Shown piece after piece: positions 33,126 to 40,588 of a stretch of 64,000 nt of DNA (its first letter is position 1; each line of letters starts with the position of its first letter). The translations under genes were made by a program, and so were the position numbers. The stretch lies in NCBI RefSeq assembly GCF_001651875.1, contig NZ_LNQB01000073.1:124001-188000 (forward strand), given 5' to 3'. The DNA is from Sinorhizobium saheli (GTDB lineage: Bacteria > Pseudomonadota > Alphaproteobacteria > Rhizobiales > Rhizobiaceae). The notes under the pieces are model-generated. The model searched no databases. It had not been told where the DNA came from and saw nothing but the letters and a program-made list of their open reading frames with translations.

Positions 33126-34124
33126 TCAGAGGGCAGCCTTGACCTTCTCGGCAACTTCCGGAGAGACCCACTTGCTCCAGATGTCCTGGTTCTCTTCGAG
33201 GAAGTGCTTGGCACCTTCCTCGCCGCTCGCCTGGTTGTCGGTCATCCAGGCCATCAGCTTGTTGACGACGTCGTTCGGCCAGGCGCGGACCTTGAGGTAG
33301 TCCATGGCCGGGCCGGCGCGGTCGGCGAAGGCCTTGGTGACCAGCGTCTGGACCTTGTCCTTCGGCCAGTCGTTCTTCTTCGGATCCGGGCAATCGGCAA
33401 CCGTGTTGCAGCGCTTCCACTCGGCCGGGTCCGCCGCTACGCCATGGTCGAGCTTGACCATTTCGTATTTGCCGAGGAGTGCCGTCGGAGCCCAGTAGTA
33501 GCCGACCCAGCCCTGCTTGCGCTCATAGGCCTTGGCGATCGAACCGTCGAGGCCGGCCGCGGAGCCCGTATCGACCAGCGTGAAGCCGGCAGCCTCGGCG
33601 CCATAGGCCTTGTAGAGCTGCGTGGTCACGACCGTGCCGCCCCAACCCTGGGGACCGTTGTGGATCGCACCCTTGCTCGGATCCTCCGGATCGGGGAAGA
33701 GTTCCTTGTGCTTCAAAACGTCGTCGATCGTCTTGATGTCCGGATGCTCATCGGCGATGTACTTCGGCATCCACCAGCCCTGCACGCCGCCGTCGGAGAG
33801 CGCCACGGCCGCACCGACGAGCTTTCCTTCCTGGAGGCCGCGGTTGACGACGTCCGGCAGCAGATCGACCCAGCCTTCCGGCGCGACGTCCGGTTCGCCC
33901 TTCTCGATCATCGAGGTGATGGTCGGAACCGTGTCGCCGACGACCAGTTCGGCATTGCAGCCATAGCCTTCCGTGAGGATGAACTTGTCCACGTTCGCCA
34001 GGACTTCGGCGCTCTGCCAGTTCATATTGGCGATCGTCACGTCGCCGCATTCCGCCGCGGATGCCGCGCTGCCCAGTCCGAGAAGACCGGCGGCCAGGCA
34101 TGTCGTTGCAAGGAATTTTTTCAT
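33126..34124 (-). CDS. Glycine betaine/choline-type ABC substrate-binding protein
   Basis: A 332-residue periplasmic protein. A signal peptide (MKKFLATTCLAAGLLGLGSA) is cut before AECGDV. Aromatic-rich segments typical of the ProX/ChoX class are visible (NMNWQSAEV near 34-42, GVQGWWMPKY near 112-121, GWVGYYWAP near 204-212); tryptophan/tyrosine boxes bind quaternary amines by cation-pi contacts. AGAGGGAACC precedes the ATG. Whether the ligand is choline, betaine or a related osmolyte is not certain. It precedes the permease gene. Confidence 0.88.
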   Translation of the reverse strand: MKKFLATTCLAAGLLGLGSAASAAECGDVTIANMNWQSAEVLANVDKFILTEGYGCNAELVVGDTVPTITSMIEKGEPDVAPEGWVDLLPDVVNRGLQEGKLVGAAVALSDGGVQGWWMPKYIADEHPDIKTIDDVLKHKELFPDPEDPSKGAIHNGPQGWGGTVVTTQLYKAYGAEAAGFTLVDTGSAAGLDGSIAKAYERKQGWVGYYWAPTALLGKYEMVKLDHGVAADPAEWKRCNTVADCPDPKKNDWPKDKVQTLVTKAFADRAGPAMDYLKVRAWPNDVVNKLMAWMTDNQASGEEGAKHFLEENQDIWSKWVSPEVAEKVKAAL

Positions 34125-34448
34125 ATTTGGTTCCCTCTGTTTGGCGGTGTACTCATCGCGGGCTGCCAGCCACACCGCGGTTGCCGGCAGCGAATGGAAC
34201 AAGATCGGTTCAGCCCTAGGGCTCGAACGCAATTGCTTGCACGGCTCAGGATACCCTCCTCGGATCAGTGCCGTTCACAATTGCTATCTTGACTTTCCGG
34301 CAAACACTTTCCCATTTGCGTCAGCAAGTGATCTTGGTGCTTTTTTCTGGAACTCTGCAAGTTTTTTATAGGCTTAAGCCGGCCTTGCCGACCATTTTCT
34401 TGACTGCCGACTGCGGAAGCGACGGCCGTACCGACATGCGGGCGACAG
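34125..34448. other. Upstream region of the binding-protein gene
   Basis: About 320 bp holding the binding-protein ribosome-binding site and presumably its promoter. It is AT-rich around 34290-34375. No reliable promoter hexamers or extra genes were found. Confidence 0.4.
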
Positions 34449-34451
34449 CAA

Positions 34452-34477
34452 AAAGGCCGGCGATCATTCGCCGGCCT
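34452..34477 (-). terminator. Rho-independent terminator of the ETF-QO gene
   Basis: An 11-bp stem AAGGCCGGCGA / TCGCCGGCCTT with a 4-base loop. On the minus strand a run of T follows (CTTTTTGC). It lies 40 bp after the ETF-QO stop. Confidence 0.85.
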
Positions 34478-34517
34478 TCAATTGCTTCAACGAACTCGGT
34501 CCGCTGCCTCCCGAGCG

Positions 34518-36182
34518 TTACATGTTCGGATAGACCGGCCCCTCACCCCCTTGTGGCGGCACCCAGTTGATGTTCTGGTTCGGGTCCTTGATGTCGCAGG
34601 TCTTGCAGTGCACGCAGTTCTGGGCGTTGATGACGAAGGTCGGCTTGCCGTCCTTCTCCACCCATTCGTAGACCCCGGCCGGACAGTAGCGGGTAGAGGG
34701 ACCGGCATAGACGTCGTGCTCCGAGCGCTTCTGCAACTCCATGTCCTTCACCTGCAGGTGGATCGGCTGGTCCTCCTCGTGGTTGGTGTTCGACAGGAAC
34801 ACCGAGGAGAGCCGGTCGAAGGTCAGGACACCGTCCGGCTTCGGATAGTCGATCTTCTGGTGTTGCGCCGCCGGTTCGAGGCTCTGCGCATCGGTCTTGC
34901 CGTGCTTCAGCGTGCCGAAGAAGGAGAAGCCGAAGAGCGTGTTCGTCCACATGTCGAGGCCGCCGAGCGCGACGCCGATCGCCGTGCCGAAGCGCGACCA
35001 TAGCGGCTTGACGTTTCTCACCTTCTTCAGGTCCTGGCCGATGGCGCTCTCGCGCCAGCCATGTTCGATCTCGATCGGCTCGTCATTGGCGCGGCCGGCG
35101 GCGATCGCTTGCGCAAGCTTCTCGGCGGCGAGAATCCCCGACAGCACCGCATTATGGCTGCCCTTGATACGCGGCACGTTGACGAAGCCGGCCGAGCAGC
35201 CGATCAGCGCGCCGCCGGGGAAGGAGAGCTTCGGCACCGACTGCCAGCCACCCTCGGTGATGGCGCGAGCACCATAGGAAAGCCTTTTTCCCCCCTCGAA
35301 GGTGCCGCGGATCGCCGGATGGGTCTTGAAGCGCTGGAACTCCTCGAAGGGATAGAGCCAGGGGTTCTTGTAGTTCAGGTGCACGACGAAGCCGACGGCG
35401 ACGAGGTTGTCCTCAAGATGATAGAGGAAGGAGCCGCCGCCGGTCTTCATGTCGAGCGGCCAGCCGAAGGAATGCTGGACGAGGCCGGGTTTATGTTTCT
35501 CCGGCTTCACCTCCCAGAGCTCCTTGAGCCCGATGCCGAATTTCGGCACGTCGCGGCCCTCGTCGAGCTTGTATTTGGCGATCAGCTGTTTCGCCAGCGA
35601 ACCGCGCACGCCCTCGCCGATCAGCGTGTACTTGCCAAGGAGCGCCATGCCGCGGGCATAGTTCGGGCCCGGCTCGCCGGAGCGTTCGATGCCCATGTCG
35701 CCGGTGGCGACGCCGATCACCGCGCCCTCATCGTTGTAGAGCACCTCGGTCGCGGCAAAGCCCGGATAGATCTCGACGCCCAAGGCTTCGGCATGGGTCG
35801 CGAGCCAGCGACAGACATTGCCGAGCGAGACCACGTAGTTGCCGTGATTGTTCATCAAGGGCGGCATCAGGAAGTTCGGCAGGCGGATCGAGCCGGCCGG
35901 GCCGAGGAAGAGGAACTGGTCGTCGGTGACTTCGGTCTTGAACGGATGATCCGGCTCGTCGCGCCAACCGGGCAACAGCCGGTCGATGCCGATCGGATCG
36001 ACGACGGCGCCGGAGAGGATATGGGCGCCGACTTCCGCACCCTTCTCGAGCACGACGACCGAAAGCTCCGGATTGACCTGCTTCAGCCGGATCGCTGCGG
36101 CCAAGCCCGCCGGACCGGCGCCGACGATCACCACGTCGAATTCCATGCTTTCGCGTTCGGGCAGTTCTTGTCGCTCGGTCAT
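34518..36182 (-). CDS. Electron transfer flavoprotein-ubiquinone oxidoreductase
   Basis: A 554-residue inner-membrane-associated enzyme passing electrons from ETF (fatty-acid, amino-acid and methylated-amine oxidation) to ubiquinone. FVVIVGAGPAGLAAAIRL-like FAD binding lies near 17-34 (DVVIVGAGPAG). The C-terminal ferredoxin-like part carries the four 4Fe-4S cysteines: one in RYCPAGVYEW and three in NCVHCKTCDIKDP near 522-534. ATG 36182 gives the usual family length. A strong terminator follows; it is divergent from the Hsp70-like gene. Confidence 0.95.
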   Translation of the reverse strand: MTERQELPERESMEFDVVIVGAGPAGLAAAIRLKQVNPELSVVVLEKGAEVGAHILSGAVVDPIGIDRLLPGWRDEPDHPFKTEVTDDQFLFLGPAGSIRLPNFLMPPLMNNHGNYVVSLGNVCRWLATHAEALGVEIYPGFAATEVLYNDEGAVIGVATGDMGIERSGEPGPNYARGMALLGKYTLIGEGVRGSLAKQLIAKYKLDEGRDVPKFGIGLKELWEVKPEKHKPGLVQHSFGWPLDMKTGGGSFLYHLEDNLVAVGFVVHLNYKNPWLYPFEEFQRFKTHPAIRGTFEGGKRLSYGARAITEGGWQSVPKLSFPGGALIGCSAGFVNVPRIKGSHNAVLSGILAAEKLAQAIAAGRANDEPIEIEHGWRESAIGQDLKKVRNVKPLWSRFGTAIGVALGGLDMWTNTLFGFSFFGTLKHGKTDAQSLEPAAQHQKIDYPKPDGVLTFDRLSSVFLSNTNHEEDQPIHLQVKDMELQKRSEHDVYAGPSTRYCPAGVYEWVEKDGKPTFVINAQNCVHCKTCDIKDPNQNINWVPPQGGEGPVYPNM

Positions 36183-36450
36183 TTCCGTGTTCTCCAGTCT
36201 GGCCGGTCTTCCGCCGGCTCCCTTCCCAGCCAATCGTCCCGTCATGGCAAATGCAACAAGTGTTGTCGAGCCGGGATGCGACAGACTGTCTCTGCATTTG
36301 CGCATGAGTTCATGAGTTTACGACGTCCCCATATCTTACTTGTACGTAAACGTAAATGTCTTTGCGGCCAACCTGCCCGGAAAGCCGGCTTGCATTTGCC
36401 GCGCCCGCATGCGAGGAGGCCCGCCCCAATCGAACGGAACGGACTAAACC

Positions 36451-37752
36451 ATGGCATCGGCGCTCGGCCTCGACTTCGGCACGACCAACTCCGTACTGGC
36501 GCTCGCCGAAGGCGCATCGACCCGCTCCATCATCGTCGAAAGCCCTGCCGGCAAATCCGATACGACAAGGACCGCCCTTTCCTTCCTGAAGGATTCGGGC
36601 CTGAAGGGGTCGGGCACCCCCTTGAAGGTCGAAGCCGGACAGGCCGCGATCCGCGACTTCATCGACAATCCCGGCGAATGCCGCTTCCTGCAGTCGATCA
36701 AAACCTTTGCCGCAAGCGCGCTCTTCCAGGGCACGCTGGTCTTCGCGAAACGCTATGAGTTCGAGGATCTGATGCACCGCTTCCTCGCACGACTGCGAGA
36801 CTATGCCGGCGGCAACTGGGACGGCAGCCTCCGCCGCGTCGTCGTCGGGCGCCCGGTGCAATTCGCCGGCGCCAACCCCGACGAGAAACTGGCGCTCGAA
36901 CGCTACAATCGCGCGCTCGAGCGTTTCGGCTTCCCGGAAATCCATTACGTCTACGAACCGGTTGCGGCGGCCTTCTATTTCGCCCGCGGCTTGACGCGCG
37001 ACGCGACGGTGCTCGTCGCGGATTTCGGCGGCGGCACGACCGACTATTCGATCATCCGCTTCGAAAGCCGGGGCGGGCAAGTGACGGCGACGCCGATCGG
37101 ACATTCCGGCGTCGGCATCGCCGGCGATCACTTCGACTTCCGCATCATCGACAACATCGTCTCGCCGCTCATCGGAAAGGGGAGTCTCTTCAAGAGCTTC
37201 GACAAGCTGCTTGAGGTGCCGTCGAGCTACTATGCCAATTTCGGCCGCTGGAATCAGCTTTCGATCTTCAAGACATTGAAAGACTTCGCTGAATTGAAGA
37301 AGCTCGTCCGCGCGAGCCTCGAGCCGGAAAAGCTCGAAGCCTTCGTGGAACTCATCGAGCATGACGAGGGCTACCCGCTCTATCAGGCGGTTTCGGCCAC
37401 GAAGATGCAACTCTCCGAAAGGGAGGAGACCGAGTTCGCCTTCGCGCCGCTCGGCGAGCGCGCGCGCCGAACCGTGCGACGGGCCGATTTCGAGGCTTGG
37501 ATCGCGCCGGACCTCGCACGCATCGAAGACGCGCTCGACGACGTGCTTCAAAAGACGCAGACATCTTCCCAGTCGATCGACAGGGTATTTCTGACCGGCG
37601 GCACCTCTTTCGTGCCTGCCGTTCGGCGGCTGTTCGAGAACCGCTTTGGCCGCGAACGGATCGAAAGCGGTGGCGAGCTCCTGTCGATCGCCCACGGGCT
37701 GGCGCTCATCGGCGAGCGGGAGGATATCGCCACCTGGACGGCGGCCGCGTAA
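36451..37752 (+). CDS. yegD: Hsp70-family protein, YegD-like
   Basis: A 433-residue protein of the Hsp70 ATPase fold. LGLDFGTTNSVLAL near 5-18 is phosphate loop 1 and VADFGGGTTDYSII near 189-202 is phosphate loop 2; VFLTGGTSFVPAVRRLFENR near 380-399 is the adenosine motif. The C-terminal peptide-binding domain of DnaK is absent, as in YegD. A chaperone role is not established. The uracil-DNA glycosylase gene follows 52 bp later on the same strand. Confidence 0.88.
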   Translation: MASALGLDFGTTNSVLALAEGASTRSIIVESPAGKSDTTRTALSFLKDSGLKGSGTPLKVEAGQAAIRDFIDNPGECRFLQSIKTFAASALFQGTLVFAKRYEFEDLMHRFLARLRDYAGGNWDGSLRRVVVGRPVQFAGANPDEKLALERYNRALERFGFPEIHYVYEPVAAAFYFARGLTRDATVLVADFGGGTTDYSIIRFESRGGQVTATPIGHSGVGIAGDHFDFRIIDNIVSPLIGKGSLFKSFDKLLEVPSSYYANFGRWNQLSIFKTLKDFAELKKLVRASLEPEKLEAFVELIEHDEGYPLYQAVSATKMQLSEREETEFAFAPLGERARRTVRRADFEAWIAPDLARIEDALDDVLQKTQTSSQSIDRVFLTGGTSFVPAVRRLFENRFGRERIESGGELLSIAHGLALIGEREDIATWTAAA

Positions 37753-37804
37753 TTTATCCGCGACCGCTGCTGGACCGCCCCCGCCGATCTGCTAAATTCA
37801 CGCC

Positions 37805-38677
37805 ATGATCTCGGCCAACGACCTCTCCCGACCGGAACTCGCCGCCCTGCTCGCCTTTCACGCGGAGGCGGGCGTCGAATGGCTGCTCGAGGACGAGCCC
37901 GTCGACCGGCTGGCGGAATTCGAGGCGCTGAAGGCCCGGCGCGCCGACAGTCGCGCCCCGCCGCCAATGCGGCAGCCGAGCCCTTCGGAGGCGAATGCCG
38001 CAACGCGACAGGCCGCCCGGACGCGCGACGTTCCGTCGTCGCTGCCGGCCGCGGTACCGGCCGTCGCAATTCCCGACGAGCAGGCCGTCAAGGAGGCGCA
38101 ATTCGTCGCCGATGCCGCACGCTCGCTTGCGGAATTGCGCGGCGCCATGGAAGGCTTTGCCGGCTGCAATCTCAAGAACAGCGCCCGCAACCTCGTCTTC
38201 GCCGAGGGTGATGCCGCCTCGGGCATCATGGTCATCGGTCCCATGCCTTTCGCGGATGACGACCGCGACGGGCGCCCCTTTGCCGGAAAGCACGGCGAAA
38301 TGCTCGAGCGCATGCTGTCCGGGATCGGGTTGTCGAGGGCGGAGGTGCTGGTCACCAACGTCGTCCCCTGGCGGCCGCCGGGAAACCGGGTGCCGAGCGC
38401 CCGGGAAGCGGATATCTGCCGCCCGTTCATCGAAAGGCAGATCGCGCTGGCGGAGCCGCGACAGTTGCTGCTCCTCGGCAATTTCACCGCTCGCTTCTTC
38501 TTCGGCGCCAGCGAGACGATCCATCAGTTGCGTGGGCAATGGCGCGAGCTTTCGCTCGGCGGCCATAAGGTCGCGACACTCGCCACACTGCACCCGCAGG
38601 ACCTCATCGCGGCACCGGTGAACAAGCGTTTCGCATGGGCGGATCTGCTCGCCTTCAAGGCCCGCATCGCCGGCTGA
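37805..38677 (+). CDS. Uracil-DNA glycosylase superfamily protein (family 4-like)
   Basis: A 290-residue protein whose residues 115-285 form the UDG fold; the N-terminal third is a Pro/Ala-rich extension seen in many rhizobial homologues. GCNLKNSARNLVFAEG near 119-134 and TLHPQDLIAAP near 261-271 (motif with the HP pair) are conserved, as is DRDGRPFAGKHGEML near 153-167. Motif A, usually GEAPG, reads GPMPF here, and the extra cysteines of iron-sulfur family 4 enzymes are not evident. Activity is therefore uncertain. Confidence 0.8.
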   Translation: MISANDLSRPELAALLAFHAEAGVEWLLEDEPVDRLAEFEALKARRADSRAPPPMRQPSPSEANAATRQAARTRDVPSSLPAAVPAVAIPDEQAVKEAQFVADAARSLAELRGAMEGFAGCNLKNSARNLVFAEGDAASGIMVIGPMPFADDDRDGRPFAGKHGEMLERMLSGIGLSRAEVLVTNVVPWRPPGNRVPSAREADICRPFIERQIALAEPRQLLLLGNFTARFFFGASETIHQLRGQWRELSLGGHKVATLATLHPQDLIAAPVNKRFAWADLLAFKARIAG

Positions 38678-38818
38678 CCGGGCGCTGCCCGATTCATGAA
38701 CGAACGATGAAGACAGCCATGCGAATTGCGCATGTCAGCGCGGCGTTTCAATGCATTGCAAAATTGATGCTGCATCGCAATATGAGGCAACGGGAGGAAT
38801 GGATTAAGGAACTGAACC

Positions 38819-38989
38819 ATGACTGCCCGTTATCGTCCGATTCACAGCAGCTTTGAAACGCTCCGCCACGTGGCGCTCAGGACGCCGTTCAACCACTTCG
38901 GCACGGCAGCCAACGAGCAGATGACCGCGACCGGCCTCGCCCGGACCACGCGCCCCACGCAGATTTACGCCGAGTTCATCCAACGCTGA
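38819..38989 (+). CDS. Small hypothetical protein
   Basis: A 56-residue basic, soluble-looking ORF (starts MTARYRPIHSSFETLRHV, ends IYAEFIQR). AAGGA sits nine bases before the ATG. No family is recognised. It is followed 67 bp later by another short ORF on the same strand. Confidence 0.5.
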   Translation: MTARYRPIHSSFETLRHVALRTPFNHFGTAANEQMTATGLARTTRPTQIYAEFIQR

Positions 38990-39056
38990 TGCTCCGAGCG
39001 GAGCCGCGCGCCGGCTCCGCTGCCGCATGTCCCTTGACCGCAGGAAGGCTGAGATC

Positions 39057-39212
39057 ATGTCCAGGCCGCTCGACACCATTCGTGGCCTCATCGAGACGAT
39101 CTCCGACATCGGCACCGCCGTCCGCGCGTCGCGGGAATATAGCCGCCTGAGCACGATCGACGACGCCCGGCGAGCCCATCGCGGCGCCGTCAGCCCGCTG
39201 CTGCCGAATTAA
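39057..39212 (+). CDS. Small hypothetical protein
   Basis: A 51-residue ORF, MSRPLDTIRGLIETISDIGT at the start, amphipathic-helical for its first half and then basic. AGGAAGG lies about ten bases upstream. An in-frame ATG at 39027 would add ten residues. No domain is recognised. It converges with the EamA transporter gene. Confidence 0.5.
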   Translation: MSRPLDTIRGLIETISDIGTAVRASREYSRLSTIDDARRAHRGAVSPLLPN

Positions 39213-39230
39213 TCCTGCTTTTCCGTCTTA

Positions 39231-40169
39231 TCAGCCCTGCGGCGTCACGTGCTTGCGGGCACCCTTCCGCTCCAGCCCCAATTGGTGCTCGCGGTAGATG
39301 ATGAAAATGCCGGCGCCGACGACGATCGCGGTACCGGCGAGCATCGTCCCGGTCGGCACGTCGCCGAAGAGCACGTAGCCGATGATCATGCCGAGCACGA
39401 TCGAGGTGTATTCGAAGGGAGCGATCGTCGACATGTCCGCGTGACGATAGCTCTCGGTCAGGAGGATCTGGGCGATGCCGCCGCAGAAGCCGGCGAGCAT
39501 CAGCAGAAAGAAGGCCTGCCAGGACATCGCGACCCAGCCGAACGGCACCGTCGCGAGTGAATACACCGAGGCGGAAAGCGAGAAATAGAGGACGATCGTG
39601 TGCGTGCGTTCCTTCTGCACGAGCTTGCGCACGAGTACCATCGCTATCGCCCCAAGCGTCGCCGAAAGCAGCACGGCGACGGCGCCGAGCGCCTCGCCGG
39701 AGCCGAAACCGCCCTCTTCGAACAATGTCAGCCGCGGCCAGGTGATGATGAGTACGCCGACCATCCCGATGACCACGGCGGACCAGCGATAGAGCCGGAC
39801 GATCTCGCCCAGGAAAATCGCCGCGAAAGCGACCGCGAGCAGCGGCATCGCGTAGCCGATCGCGATCGCCTCCGGCAGCGGCAGATGGACGAGACCGTAG
39901 AAGCCGCAGCTCATCGAGAGAATGCCGACGAAGCCGCGCGCGAGATGCCCGCTGACGTTCCGGGTCCTGAAGGCGTCCCGCAGTTGGCCTCGGCAGGCGA
40001 GGAATACGAGAATCGGCACCATGGCGAAGGCGGAGCGATAGAAGGTGATCTGACCGGTGGCGATGCCGTTGCCGGCCGCCTTGATGCAGGTCGACATGCA
40101 CACGAAGACGACGACGGAGAGCACCTTGAGCACAATCCCCTTCATCGGGCTCTCGACGTCCGCATCCAT
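39231..40169 (-). CDS. EamA/DMT-family transporter
   Basis: A 312-residue inner-membrane exporter-like protein with ten predicted helices arranged as two EamA repeats (about 10-145 and 160-300). ITFYRSAFAMVPILVF near 41-56 and APFEYTSIVLGMIIGYVLFGD near 248-268 are the conserved positions of the two repeats. The substrate (metabolite or amino acid) is unknown. It is divergent from pepN across 419 bp. Confidence 0.85.
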   Translation of the reverse strand: MDADVESPMKGIVLKVLSVVVFVCMSTCIKAAGNGIATGQITFYRSAFAMVPILVFLACRGQLRDAFRTRNVSGHLARGFVGILSMSCGFYGLVHLPLPEAIAIGYAMPLLAVAFAAIFLGEIVRLYRWSAVVIGMVGVLIITWPRLTLFEEGGFGSGEALGAVAVLLSATLGAIAMVLVRKLVQKERTHTIVLYFSLSASVYSLATVPFGWVAMSWQAFFLLMLAGFCGGIAQILLTESYRHADMSTIAPFEYTSIVLGMIIGYVLFGDVPTGTMLAGTAIVVGAGIFIIYREHQLGLERKGARKHVTPQG

Positions 40170-40588
40170 TAAACTAGCTTTTCAATATGCCTTCGGCGAA
40201 CCGACAGGAGGAGGAATCAGTCTGGCAGGAACTCGGCGCGATGCCGCGATAGACAGGCGCCACCTTAGCCGCGCCCACGCGGAATGTTGGATCAAATTTG
40301 TTGATGGACGCGGCTTTTTCGTGATGGTTTGCCCCCCACGGCGGCACGCGTCCGTTAGCCCGATACGCGGCTTGATTAGCAACTTGCGAAAAATCGCCGC
40401 CGATTTAGGTCTTGTTAGTGCTGTTTCCATTAGTCTGCGCCGCCAAGGGAGCGGGAGGATCGACGCCTTTTGCTGCCGGGGGCGCGGTCGCCGGCAGTAC
40501 AATGGTGTAAAAATCTCGGCTTTTGGCTTTTCACCATCACAGGCGCCCTCTACATGTCGAAGGGCAAGAGGCGCAAGCGGGAATGACC
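40170..40588. other. Divergent intergenic region between the EamA gene and pepN
   Basis: About 420 bp. A weak promoter-like CTTGCG - 17 bases - TAGGTC (40383-40411, plus strand) could drive pepN. Nothing else was recognised. Confidence 0.35.
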
